64,000 bases of DNA from Tridacna crocea (lineage: Eukaryota; Mollusca; Bivalvia; Cardiida; Cardiidae). Positions 33,316 through 44,712 of the stretch are shown here, piece by piece (within the stretch, counting starts at the first letter, position 1; the number at the start of each line of letters is the position of its first letter). A model generated the notes under the pieces. That model ran no database searches and was not told the DNA's origin. It saw nothing but the letters and a program-made list of their open reading frames with translations. The position numbers were made by a program, and so were the translations under genes. Where the stretch lies: the NCBI GenBank assembly GCA_943736015.1, contig OX031060.1, forward strand, positions 4,973,501 to 5,037,500, read 5' to 3'.

Positions 33316-33759
33316 AAAAAACATCAGTCATTGATCAATAACATGATCAGTGATAAATGATTTGATTTTTGTATGATAGATAAACAGCTGTAGGTAGTAT
33401 TTGCTTCGTTTGGGTATTAATTGAGGAACCATACTACTCAACTTTTGCTAAGCTTCAGAAGTTATTTTTTTGTTTATATTATTACAAGTATAAAACAGAT
33501 TTCTTTCCAATTTTTGAAAATTACGATTCAGCAATGTTTTGAGAAAGTCCCCCGACATGAATCCGTGTCGACTAATCCGTTACAACTCGTCCAGGTAGCA
33601 TGGGAAGCATACACCTGTATATTTTTCTGTTTTTGATGGTATTTGTTTACAAAAGTGACGTCATAGGGGTAGAGGTCTATAACAGGTCTTTTATAATTTC
33701 CGGCTTATCGTCATTAGTTGCTTACATTTCTTACACCTGTCACTTCGATATGGTGAATG

Positions 33760-34160
33760 CTAACATTGGGCGGCATTACGGAGAAGCAAAATTATGGAGA
33801 GCTGTAGGGATGGTACAGCAGGAGCCACACACAGCCAGGTTGGTGCGGCGCTTGATGTACACCACACCGTCATCAGCAGAGCCTAGGAGAGATGACGGCT
33901 ACACCCACCAGGAGGCATACTGGAGGTCCACAAAAGGTCACAACGCCAGTTCAGGATCGGTTTTTGGTTGTTCAGGCACGTCGTGCGAGGTTTTCGACAG
34001 AAACTTCTCTTCGAAATGACCTTCCTAATGCTGCGTGTTTCCACGCAGACGATACGTAGAAAGCTGCATAAAGGTAATTTGCGGTCGAGAAGCCCTTGCA
34101 TACGTATCCCCTTGAGGCAACGACATCGCCAGGCGAATGGACCAGGGAGCATGCACGGTG
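33760..34160 (+). pseudogene. Tc1-like transposase fragment in the foldback centre
   Basis: In one frame the sequence reads KVTTPVQDRFLVVQARRARF and in the next VSTQTIRRKLHKGNLRSR. These are the paired helix-turn-helix blocks of Tc1-type transposases (TTP-x-QDR, then S-x-QT-x-R-x-L). A frameshift separates them, and the DDE catalytic domain is absent. The 10-bp target duplication of the host element does not fit Tc1 (TA), so this is more likely a captured or nested fragment than the foldback element's own enzyme. Confidence 0.6.
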
Positions 34161-35827
34161 GAAATGTTCATACTGGTCTTTAAAGCGCACTTTCTGTAAC
34201 TTAATTTCGGTCTTACATAGTCCCGTTTAACATTAAATTGTATTTTAATTTGGTTTTGACTAGAAAACGATCAAGTATGGTCCATATAATGAGTTTGTTG
34301 CAATTCTCGTTTTTATTGCAAAACTGGTTGTGAAGTCAAATGTAATAAAATTCCTGTCATCGCCACGAGTTTTGCAATAATTTACTGCAATACTGGTTTA
34401 AGACATATCGTTTCTGAAACCATCCAAATTTCGTGCTGTTTACGTCATCTATTTGACTTTATGACAGTTTCCAACGATTTCAGCGTTAATAGCGTTTAGT
34501 CTGAAATGTTCCTACCGGTCTTTTAAGCGCACTTTCTGCAACTTAATTTCTGTCTTACATAGTCCCATTTAACATTAAATTGTACTTTAATTAAGAAATA
34601 ATCTTCTTTCTATCGTGGTATATCGTTCAATAAACCACGTTGTGAGTTATGAGGCGCAATGAATAACCCACTCGGGCTATCGCCCTCGTGGATTATTTAT
34701 TGCGCCTCATAACTCACAACTGTGGTTTATTGAACGATATACCACGATAGAAAGAAGATTATTTCGATTCTAACGTGACTAATTCTTAATGAAAGGAAAA
34801 CAAGTTCAAACTTAGAGTAAAAACGCGGATGAAGATTATGTTCCATTGAATAACTCACTCATTGAATGACGTCACTCGCTATAGGATGACGTCACTCTAC
34901 ATGGATTGTTGCAGATTTTACCACGTTTTCCTTGCACTGTGTTTATGGAGCCAAAGTCGCGTGTCATGTTAGAATTTGGTTTTGACTAGAAAACGATCGA
35001 ATATGGTCCATTTAATGAGTTTGTTTCAATTCTCGTTTTTATTGCAAAACTGGTTGTGGAGTCAAATGTGATAAAGTTCCTGTCATCGCAACGAGTTTTG
35101 CAATAATTTACTGCAGTACTGGTTTAAGACATTTTGTTTCTAAAACGATCCAAATTTCATGCTGTTTACGTCATCTAATAGACTTTATGACAGTTTCCAA
35201 CGATTTCAGCGTGAAAAGTCTTTAGCCTGAAATGTTCCTACTGGTCTTTGAAGCGCACTTTCTGCAACTTATTTAAGGTCTTACATAGTCCCATTTAACA
35301 TTAAATTGTATTTTAATTTGGTTTTGACTAGAAAACGATCAAATATGTACATATAATGAGTTTGTTGCAATTCTCGTTTTTATTGCAAAACTGGTTGTGA
35401 AGTCAATTGTAATAAAGTTCCTGGCATCGCAACGAGTTTTGCAATAATTTACTGCAATACTGGTTTAAGACATATCTTTTCTGAAACGATCCAAATTTCG
35501 TGGTGTTTACGTCATCTAATACACTTTATGACAGTTTCCAATGATTTCAACGTTAATAGTCTTAAGCCTGAAATGTTCCTACTGGTCTTTGAAGCACACT
35601 TTCTGCAACTTAATTTAGGTCTTACATAGTCCCATTTAACATTAAATTGTATTTGAATTTGTTTTTGACTGGAAAACGATCAAATATGGTCCATATAATG
35701 AGTTTATTGCAATTCTCGTTTTTATTGCAAAACTGGTTGTGAAGTCAAATGTAATAAAGTTCCTGTCATCGCAACGAGTTTTGCAATAATTTATTGCAAT
35801 TCTCGTTTTTATTGCAAAACTGTTTCT
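34161..35827 (-). repeat. 342-bp tandem array, right foldback arm (inverted)
   Basis: Units are the reverse complement of the left arm (e.g. CTCGTTTTTATTGCAAAACT and TTCATGCTGTTTACGTCATC). About four units are present, interrupted at 34592-34975 by a separate element. Confidence 0.9.
34592..34975. mobile_element. insertion in the right arm with a 169-bp hairpin
   Basis: The repeat unit is interrupted after TACTTTAATT and resumes at AATTTGGTTTTGAC. The first 169 bases (34596-34764) form a near-perfect hairpin with arms of about 70-80 bases, beginning AAATAATCTTCTTTCTATCG. The tail contains two TGACGTCA octamers (34866 and 34885). It looks like a MITE-type insertion with a possible AATT duplication. 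Confidence 0.65.
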
Positions 35828-35837
35828 ACAAAGCTCT

Positions 35838-37243
35838 CTCCATTTAAAATTGAAAAACAAATATCTAGCATCCTTGGAAATCCAAAATCTGTTTAAAAAA
35901 ACTGAAAGACCAGACTCTCCTTGTTGAATGTCTCACTAATCAACAAGCACTGAATCTTCTGAAAAACACGAAATTCTTTGATATATCTGTTAAATTTTTT
36001 CCACATCCTTCACTCAATTCTTGTAAAGGAGTAATAAGATGCAAAGAACTTGCATACTGCAACTCCTTACAAGAAATTAAAGACAACCTAAAACAACAAG
36101 GTGTATCCGATGTTAAACGGATGTCTGTACGCAGAGATGGAGAGCAGAGACTTACAAACACATACATTTTAACATTTTCTTCACCTGTTCTTCCAAACCC
36201 TATCAAGATAGGCTTTCAAGTAGTTAAAGTAGATGTGTATGTGCCGAACCCCTTGCGATGTTTTAAATGCCAGCGGTACGCCCATCACATCAGTAAATGT
36301 CCTAACCAAGAAACATGTTCTAAATGTGCTCATCAAGGACCTGACCGTGACAGCACTAGTTGTTCAAATCCTCCTCTTTGTATTAATTGTAAGTCTCAAC
36401 ACTCTACTTTTTCAAGAGAGTGTCCTGTATGGAAGGAAGAAAAAGAAATCATTTCCATTAAATACAATAATAATGTTAGGTTTCCAGAGGCAAGGAAAAT
36501 ATTTGAACAACGCAAGAAAACCTCTTCTGGTCCTAATTGTGCAAGGAAAATATTTGAACAACGCAAGAAAACCTCTTCTGGTCCTAGTTGTGCAGGTGTT
36601 GTTAGCTCGTCAACTGAAAAGGATGACTGCAGCACTTGTAAAATTCTCGCGAAAGTTCTACTTCAAATATTTCCTGATGTAGCTTCTGAGCTGATAGAAC
36701 TTCTCCCTCCATCCACCTTGTCCAAACTAATTCCTGACTCTCCATCTGCATCTAAAACAAACACAACCTCTTCGACATCCTCAAAACCCACAAACTCTCA
36801 AAATAGTTATTCTCAAAAACTTCAAAGCCATCTACACCTTCACAAAATTCTTCACGGAAAACTCCAAAGCCATTTACCTCTTCACAACCACCTCCTAAGA
36901 AACCAAAACCTCCATCTTCACAGTCTACAACAAAACCTAACCTCTCATCTAAGGATAACAATCCCAATCATACACCCCGACCTCCTAAAAGGTCTTCTTC
37001 TAAATCCAAACCACAATCTAGAGATACCCAAGGGTCTTGTGAAATCACAGTCAAAGTTAATGATCCTGTCCCTACCTCCAACAGATTTTCAGAGCTAGAG
37101 GACATGGATGCAGATGCTGAAAATCTGGAAGGTGAGGCTTCAGATTCAAAAGCCCCTATCTGGTCCACTTCCAAAGATCTTTGGAACAAGGATTTTCACG
37201 CCTGGCAATCATTCAAACCCGAGACATCTGTAATTAAATCTTA
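35838..37243 (+). pseudogene. LINE ORF1 (nucleic-acid-binding protein) with three zinc knuckles
   Basis: It continues ORF1 after the foldback element. An RRM-like region (GVIRCKELAYCNSLQEIKDN) is followed by three knuckles: CFKCQRYAHHISKC, CSKCAHQGPDRDSTSC and CINCKSQHSTFSREC. A 51-bp in-frame duplication (36490-36591, ARKIFEQRKK twice) follows, then a long S/T/P/Q-rich tail and an acidic end. An indel in an A-run near 35890 and a shift near 37000 break the frame. ORF1 proteins coat LINE RNA and assist target-primed insertion. Confidence 0.75.
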
Positions 37244-37259
37244 ACAAATCTATTTTAAA

Positions 37260-38462
37260 ATGCATTGGTTTATGGCCTCGTCTTTTACTTTAGTTTTTAT
37301 ACTTTCCTCATGCACTATTGATACCATAATCCAGTGGAATTGTCGAGGTCTGAAGTCAATCTTTGACGAACTTTCACTTTTAATCAATGATCACAAACCA
37401 GTTGCTGTTTGTCTGCAAGAAACCTTCCTTAAGCGGGAGGATGATATACTATCAAATATCATTCTGTTTACAACAAGATCTTTACCGAAGGTGAAAAAGC
37501 CAGAGGTGGTGTTTCTATTATTGTTAACAACAACATTCCTCACAAAGTTATCTCTTTAAATACAAACTTGCAAGCTGTTGCTGTCAGGTTATTTATACAC
37601 AGTGCTGTTGCACTGTGTTCTTTATATCTCCCCCCCATGCACACCTATCAATGAGACCAATCTGAATGATCTCATTTGCCAATTGCCATCCCTCTATATT
37701 CTTGCCGGGGACTTTAAAGGTCACAGTGTTATGTGGGGTTGCAATGACACCAACCAGAGAGGTCTACAGTTAGAGAACTTCTTTTCGAACAACTCTTTGT
37801 CTTTCATGAGTGATAACAAGTCCAAAACCTACTTGCATCCAGCAACTGGATCTTACTCTTCCATTGATCTAACATTATGCAGCCCAGTCTTACTTCCCAA
37901 TTTTACTTGGAAAGTGACTGAGGCTTTGTGTGGAAGTGATCACTTCCCCATTATCTTTTCATCTACACAACCGTCCAGCAGTGTACGACCGCAGAAATGG
38001 AAGCTTTCCAAAGCCAATTCGAATAAATTTGAAACCCTATGTGAACAGGCAATTACACATAATAAATTTGAAGATTGCGATAACCCTGCAAAACTTTTCA
38101 CTTCCCTATCAATTGATGCAGCTAAACAGTCCGTCCCTCAGACCTCGACAAACCCAAAACGTCCTGACAAGCCTTGGTACAATGATGATTGTAAACAGGC
38201 TGTCAGAGACAGAAAACAGGCCCTTAGAAAATTTAACCTCAGGCCTACTAAAGAAAATCTTAACTTATTCCGTATTTCCAGGGCAAAAACCCGTCGTACC
38301 ATTAGAGAAAATAAGCGCAAGGCCTGGAGACAATATGTCTCTAAGTTGAATAGTAGAACTACTACTAAAAAACCTGGGATATGATCAGAAAGATCAGTGG
38401 CAAAGGCCAGTCCCCTCTTAGTCACCTTGAAGTTAACAATACTTCGTTGGAATCTCCCCAGG
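37260..38462 (+). pseudogene. LINE ORF2, AP-type endonuclease domain
   Basis: The frame has the endonuclease landmarks in order: IIQWNCRGLKS, VAVCLQETF (catalytic Glu), LAGDFKGHSVMWG, YSSIDLTLCSP and GSDHFPI (catalytic Asp-His). A shift lies at about 37490-37590. The linker that follows ends at SLESPQD, where a Ty3/Gypsy element has inserted. The endonuclease nicks target DNA to prime reverse transcription. Confidence 0.8.
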
Positions 38463-38467
38463 ATATA
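38463..38467. repeat. Gypsy target-site duplication, left
   Basis: ATATA here and at 46377-46381 flanks the Ty3/Gypsy element. With one copy removed, the LINE frame reads through (SPQD then IADALAD). Confidence 0.75.
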
Positions 38468-39034
38468 TGTTACAATACGATGCTTCGGCACGTATATATT
38501 TTCTTCCTTGTCATTCAAAGATAAGGGTTGTTTACATCCGACAAGTCTGGATGACCGACGGATGACCATACCTGATGAGTCGGCACTTCAAGTTTAATAA
38601 GTTTGAACTTATGACGACCGGACAAGGACAAGTCACTGGCTTGGCCGGGGATGTGCTGATGAGCCTGACCTAATTGTCCAGCTAAACAGTCATGTGACTG
38701 GAACTGACCAATCAAGGTGCAAGTTTTGCAGGCTGCATCGCTTCTGGGAGGAGTTAGGTTGGTCAGATGGTTGTCACATGACTGAAATTGTACCAAGCTC
38801 GCACAGCAGAGGGCTCATCTTTGGCTTGAAACTTCTTTGTGGCTTCACTTTTAATTGACCACGCTAAATTTTGCTTTGGAAATAGAACTTTGGGTGCCAT
38901 CGATCAGTTTAGGACGAAAGAAATTTAAAGTGTCAAAAATCATTCTAAAATAAACTCAAAAAGAAACTTTACGTTGAGTTATTTATTTGCTGATAAACCG
39001 TTCGAAAATCCTGACAAGGACTTTAGAAGTACAA
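38468..39034 (+). repeat. Gypsy 5' LTR
   Basis: It starts TGTTACAATACG and ends AAGTACAA. It matches 45809-46375 with only a few substitutions. The first bases are TG here but TA in the 3' copy. Confidence 0.9.
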
Positions 39035-39055
39035 CACACACATGTACGCATATAA

Positions 39056-39076
39056 TTTTTGGTGCCGTGCCTGCAG
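39056..39076 (+). promoter_or_regulatory. probable Gypsy primer-binding site
   Basis: TTTGGTGCCGTGCCTGCAG lies about 22 bases inside the 5' LTR. TGG at the start suits pairing with a tRNA 3' CCA end, but I cannot name the tRNA and the offset from the LTR is unusual. Confidence 0.35.
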
Positions 39077-39287
39077 ATTTTAACCTGTTTTTAACTAACA
39101 GTTTAATTTAAAAGAACCTTAGTATCACGGACAACGAAACACAACGCGAAGGACAAAGGGACAAAAGAAGAACAAGACGGATAGACGAGAAAACGAGAAG
39201 AAGACATCTCAACAAAGGTACTTTTTAGCTTGTTCTTTTCTAGCCACTTGTTACTTACAGTATATTTGTACATTTCTGTTTAGAAAA

Positions 39288-40217
39288 ATGGCAGAGCAAC
39301 AAATTCAGGCTCTTACAGAAACTTTAAATGAGAATAACCAAATTTTGATGCAAAACTGTCAGAATTTAGACTTGAACTCACGAGTAGTGTCAGACAGTGC
39401 TAAAGCTATAGCACACACATTAGAATCCTTTGATCCTAGCCTGGACAGACGGACGGACAGCGGTAGAATACCGTTTAATATAAAAAACTTCGATGGTAAC
39501 CCACGAGACTTCGATTCATGGGTCAAGCAGGTAGAAAAACATGCTTTTCTCTACGACTGCAGCGACAAGCGAAAACAGCTTGTTGCGTATCAAACATGCA
39601 CCGGTTTGGTGTCAGACTACATAAAGAGATATTTAGAGTCTGAGGGGACGAAAACTTGGGCTAATCTAAAGGAAAATTTACAGTCAAGGTTTTCGCCTTT
39701 TATTGACAAACCGAAGGCGTTCGAACAACTGGTTAACATTAGACAAAAGAAAGATGAAGACGTACAATTCTTCGCAGTGCGATTATTAAGTCTGTCAGAA
39801 AGGGCTTACCCAGAACGTAACGCGGCGATCGATGAAATTGTAGAGTCTCAGTTACTAACCATATTTTTGTGTGGGTTGGCAGATACGTCAATCCGTGCAC
39901 AAGTAGAACGAACAATGCCGAAAACATTCGAAAAGGCATATAGAATCGCCCTTCGAGAACAAGGTATCGTGTATCGTTGTGCGATTAGAAACAAGGACAA
40001 ACCAGATAGGCTCGAACTAACGCAGAATAGAGACGAACAGCCCATGGAGGTCGACCACTCCAAAGGCAAAAATTACAAGTATTGCAACAAATGTAATAAG
40101 AGAGGCCACAGGATAAATGATCACGTAGACGGCTATAAGAAAAACCCAAAAGAAATTGAATGTTGGGGTTGTAAACAAAAGGGACACAGACAGTCAAATT
40201 GCCCCGCAAAAAAATAG
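39288..40217 (+). CDS. gag: Gypsy Gag
   Basis: This is an intact 309-residue frame. The capsid-like part includes FDGNPRDFDSWVKQVEKHA and QSRFSPFIDKPKAFEQLVNI, typical of Ty3/Gypsy Gag. Near the C-terminus are two knuckles: CNKCNKRGHRINDH, in which the last cysteine is histidine, and a canonical CWGCKQKGHRQSNC. The frame ends GCA AAA AAA TAG, where a -1 shift would lead into protease. It packages the element RNA in virus-like particles. It is the only long undamaged frame of the element. Confidence 0.85.
   Translation: MAEQQIQALTETLNENNQILMQNCQNLDLNSRVVSDSAKAIAHTLESFDPSLDRRTDSGRIPFNIKNFDGNPRDFDSWVKQVEKHAFLYDCSDKRKQLVAYQTCTGLVSDYIKRYLESEGTKTWANLKENLQSRFSPFIDKPKAFEQLVNIRQKKDEDVQFFAVRLLSLSERAYPERNAAIDEIVESQLLTIFLCGLADTSIRAQVERTMPKTFEKAYRIALREQGIVYRCAIRNKDKPDRLELTQNRDEQPMEVDHSKGKNYKYCNKCNKRGHRINDHVDGYKKNPKEIECWGCKQKGHRQSNCPAKK
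40208..40214 (+). promoter_or_regulatory. putative -1 ribosomal frameshift site
   Basis: The heptamer A AAA AAA, in the correct phase relative to Gag, lies immediately before the Gag stop (40215-40217). Slipping back one base enters the frame that encodes protease. I did not identify a downstream stem-loop. Confidence 0.55.
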
Positions 40218-43200
40218 GTAAAGTCGAGTATAACGAAGCCGAGACTCCGACAAATAAGAGCAACTTAAGAATAAATTTGACCGGAAACCCAAATTCTTGT
40301 TTAATTAAAGTTCAAAAGCAAAAAATTAGAAGTCTACTCGATACAGGTAGTGAAACTTGTTTGATATCTTTAAAATTTTATAAATCTTAAAAGGAAAAGC
40401 CTACGCTTAAAAAATGCGACGCACATTTAGAATCTGTAGAGGGGGGCGCATTAAAAACCGTAGGAAAGGTGAATTTAAATTTTGAAATTAAAGGCTTAAA
40501 ATTGAATTATGATTTCTTTGTAGTAGATGGCATAAATAGATGCATTATCTTAGGAGACAATTTTATGACTGACATGGGTGTAAGAATGTATTTTGATTTA
40601 GGTTTAATCAGAATCAAAGGCATTTACGTGCCCATGGTTTCAGACAAGCATGTAAGTACAGTAGTTAGATTAAACAGATCTATAACCATTCGACCGAATA
40701 CAACCTATATTCTTTGTGCTAAAGTAAAAAAGACAGAAAATTTTTCATTTGGAAAAGTATGTAATATTTCCTCCTTTTCTGATAATTTGGTCCGAGAAGA
40801 ACCAGGGCTGGTGGTAACAAACAGTGTAGTAAAATTGAATAGCTCACACAAAGTCCCTGTCGAAATAAAAAATTACACAAACAGACATATAAAATTGTGC
40901 AAAGGGTCAAAAAAGTCTTGAAAAATTTAGATGTTTTTGCTTTTAATGAGAAGGACATTGTACCTTCAAATCTAGTTTCTATGGATATAGTTTTAACAGA
41001 TGAAACACCTTTCAAAATTAAACCCTACAAAGCTTCTATCGAAGACCAGAAGGTAATAGACAAAACAGTCGATGAATGGTTAGAGGCTGGAATAATCTCT
41101 AGATGCAGAGATCCATACAGTTCTAGTGTAGTAGTAGTAGTAGGTAAGAAAGATGGTGATAAAAGAGTGTGTGTAGATTTCAGAAAATTAAATTCCGTAA
41201 CAAAAGCATACGTAATTAGACTACCATGCATAGATGAAATTTTGATGAAATTAGGCAAGGCCAAATTTATAAGTACTTTTGATTTGAAAAATGGATTTTT
41301 TAATGTTCCAATAGATCCAAATTCTCGTGAATACACAGGTTTTTCGACTCTGAAAGGATCTTATTGTTTTAACCGTGCACCTTTTGGGTTACGTAATAGT
41401 CCATCTTATTTTGTTGAATTAATGCAAAGAGCACAAGCAGGATTTGATGATTTTTGTTCATTTTACGTAGACGACATAATTGTTTGGTCAGAAACACTAG
41501 AAGAACACATCAGTCACATAAACAAACTATTTGAAAGACTAAGACATCACCAGTTGAAGTTAAAATTAAAGAAATGTCAATTCTTAAAAGCAGAATCTGA
41601 ACACTTAGGCTTTATTGTAACATCTTCAGGCGTAAAACCATGCCAAGACAAAGTTGAAGCCATTAGAACACTAGGTCCGCCAACGAATGTTAAAGAATGC
41701 AGAAGTTTTGTTGCATTATGCTCATATTATAGACGTTTTGTGCCAAATATCAGTAAACCAATTGTCGCACTAAGAAACATGCAAGATTTAAGTGGAGTGA
41801 AGAATGTCAGAAAGCTTTTGAATATGTGAAAGAAAGTTTAACTGTTATTCCGTTACTTTCATATCCTGACTTTAATAAAAAAATTCATTCTCTACACAGA
41901 TGCATCAGATTCAACAATAGGAGCTTGTTTAGTCCAAGAACAAGAGGAAAGTAGCAAAATTCTTGAGAAACCATTGTATTTCTTATCTCACAAATTAAGT
42001 CCAACACAATGTAGATGGAGCACAGTAGAAAAAGAATGCTATGCCATACATTATGCTTTAGAGAAATTACATCACTGGATTGGCTGTTCTCAAATACTAG
42101 TAAAAACTGATCATATGCCATTGAAATATCTACTGAATAGTCAATTTAAAAATAGAAAAATTGCTTCATGGGCTTTAACAATTGCCTCATACAACATTGA
42201 TATAGAATATCTTAAAGGTAAACAGAATGTTATTGCAGATTTATTAAGTCGTAGACCAAAAACGAATGACCGCAATGAACTTGACCAGGTGTCAACAGAC
42301 CATACAAACTTACAGGTAAATCTAATAAATACTAATCAGTTTGACCCATCAGAATTTATTAACTGTGATATACCTTTAGGCGATATTGAGGACAAACCGA
42401 CCCTAGATAAATTGGATACTAAGCATGAACAATCAAAAGATGAAAACATTATTTTACTTATGCAGAAGTTTGAAAGCGGCAAATTGACCAAAACACTTGA
42501 TAAAAATCTTACAGTCATGGATGGTATACTATATTTTATTTCTGATGTTGATGGATCCCCAAAATTAAGACTATACCTACCTGAACATTTGGTCGACGGA
42601 ATTATCAAAGAATACCACGAATTCTCACATTTAGGAATCGACAAAGTATATGATAGCATAAAACGCAAGTAGTATAACCCAAATTTGTATAAAAAGGTAA
42701 ATATACTGAACAATGTGTCACCTGCCAAGAACGCAATTTAAAGGCAATTAAACCTCCTATGGGAGAAATGGATAAAAAAAAAAGCAGCTGTAGACATAGT
42801 TGGTCCACTTCCAAGAACTCTGTTAAATAACGCATATATCTTACATTTTCATTGTCTATATAGCGCATGGATGATGTGCTTTGCAATACCAGATAAAAGT
42901 ACGGATACCGTATGTTCCATCTTGATTAATGAGGTTATAGCTCAGCACAGTACAATGCTATGCTTATTGAGTGATGATGGGAAAGAATTCTGCAATACAA
43001 AAATGAGTGAAACTCTCAAAGCTTTGAATATTAAGCATATTACGAGTAGCTTTTACTCTCCACAAAGTAATTGTGCCTGTGAAAGAACACACCAAACTTT
43101 AATGAATATTTTGAGCAAGAAAATAGAAGGTAATCCTGAAATTTGGGACTTGTATTTAAATCAAGCATGCGCAGCAATTAATTTTTCGGTTCATGAATCT

Positions 43201-43602
43201 TCGAAATTCTCTCCTTTCTTTTTACTATATGGAAGAGATCCAGTTTTGGCAATAGATAATATTTTGCGATGTAGAGAGCGATACAAAGGAGAAGACACAC
43301 ATAAATTAGCATTAGCAAAGCAACACGAATCCTTTATGTTAGTACACAAAAAATTACGTGAAGCAAAGAGACGTAGTGCACAAAGGTTTAATCAAGGCGC
43401 AAAAGAAACAGATTTTAAAGTGGGTGATCCAGTTTACTTGAAACAACATGCTAGAAAATCAAAGTTAGACAGAAAATGGCAAGGCTATTATCGTATTATA
43501 AAAGAAAAAAGTCCACTCACATATGTAATTCGCAATCAATTAGATGGTACCGTAAAAGAAACACATGCAAGGCATTTACGATTAGCAAAGATAGATGACT
43601 GA
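40209..43602 (+). pseudogene. pol: Gypsy Pol: protease, RT, RNase H, integrase (broken)
   Basis: In order: aspartic protease with SLLDTGSETC and CIILGDNFM; RT with PFGLRNSPSYF and the active site FYVDDIIVWS; RNase H with LYTDASDSTIGAC and the tail KQNVIADLLSRRP; an integrase zinc-binding part (HEFSHLGIDK, CVTCQ), core acids (VDIVGPLP, LSDDGKEF, NCACERTHQ) and a C-terminal GDPVYLKQ to HARHLRLAKI segment. Breaks: an in-frame TAA at 40388, a shift near 40900, shifts and stops at 41827-41880, and a stop and shift at 42670-42770. It was once a complete polyprotein. Confidence 0.88.
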
Positions 43603-44076
43603 AAAATAAATAAGCCCGAAAAAAGAAGACAGTTGCGTAAAACACGCTATGTTATCTCTCCACCAACAACAGATACAGATTCAGATACAGATAAACCTCC
43701 TCTTTCTAAATGAGTGAATATGAAAAAACAACACAGGTCTAGGACATCGAGCGAAGATGACATCCCACTTTTAGAATTAAGAAACCGTATTAAGGCCAGA
43801 AATCGTAGAATTAAACGTGAGAATGGTGAGAGCGAGATTAACAGTAGTTATAGTAGTAGTAGCGGTAGTAGTAGTAGTCCTGATAGTAGTTACAACAATT
43901 CAGACTTAGAAGATCCTAAATTAAACAGACATTCAGAATCTAGAATGGAAGACAATTCAGATACTGAAAGCTACTTTTCCGCAAATGATTTAGACGAAAA
44001 TTCTGAAATTATCAGGTCAGAACCTGAGCAAATGGAAGTAGACGAGGTTAAAGTTAGGAAACAGAAAAAGAAGTAA
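43603..44076 (+). pseudogene. Gypsy extension after integrase, Ser-rich and acidic
   Basis: After the integrase stop the sequence stays largely open. It encodes RRQLRKTRYVISPPTTDTDS and then a frame (43714-44076) with a basic start, a serine run encoded by an AGT/AGC microsatellite, and an acidic end with EQMEVDE. It may be the native C-terminus of Pol or a separate small protein. No domain was recognised. Confidence 0.5.
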
Positions 44077-44712
44077 GAAACATAAGCTCAAAAGGTTATT
44101 AGACGCTTTGTCTAATCTATTAAAATAAGTTGCGAGGCTTCAAAAGTTCTTTAGCCGATGGCGATAGGCTGAGGAATTGTAATTATTCGCTTGAGAATAA
44201 GTTTCGAATTTCGTGAAAAATTTGTTTGTTATGTGAAAATCAAATCAGTGAATTAAAGGCCAAAACAAAGGTCACCAGAGCAAACTGATGGTAGATTGAC
44301 ACAATTATCATGTATATAGCTAGTGAAGAATAGCAGGTCGCGATAGTTTGGGTAGTTTTATAACTTGTTGTGGACATACCTTCCACATATGTCAATTTGG
44401 CATCTCAACAGTAAATCGGACACTGTTTTTTTTAAAATTGGTTGTATCAATTGAAATGATACTGGAAAGCCAATGACAATGATAAGACTTGTAGATTGCA
44501 CGTATAGCAAATATGAGTATAATTCATATTAGGTGGTATGCGACACCTATCTACTGAAAAGGTCTTGTGTTCAGAATGTAAGGCAGGTTAAGTACCGTAC
44601 ATTTATGTATTAGACCGTATTTACATAGGTCACCTTGTATCTGAAATGGTATTAAGGATTCTTGATTGTTATTACGTATTTTAAAAAGGAATGATAAGAC
44701 TAGCAATGACAA

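Larger units (their letters stand above)
29624..35827. mobile_element. foldback-type element with long tandem-repeat inverted arms
   Basis: This 6.2-kb insertion is bounded by a 10-bp direct repeat and splits LINE ORF1. The left arm (to about 32990) holds about ten 342-bp units. The right arm (from about 34161) holds about four units in inverted orientation plus a 385-bp insertion. The outermost arm sequences CAGTTTTGCAATAAAAACGA and its complement match for over 60 bases, including an extra ATTGCAATAAATTATTGC block found only at the two ends. The middle (32991-34160) holds a tRNA-like sequence, a 73-bp duplication and a Tc1-like remnant. The architecture resembles Drosophila FB/Galileo foldback elements. 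No intact transposase is present. Confidence 0.8.

Noticed and set aside
38515..38796. Minus-strand frame in the LTR (also 45856-46137)
   Set aside because: It appears twice only because the LTR is duplicated. It is antisense to the element and has no known domain.
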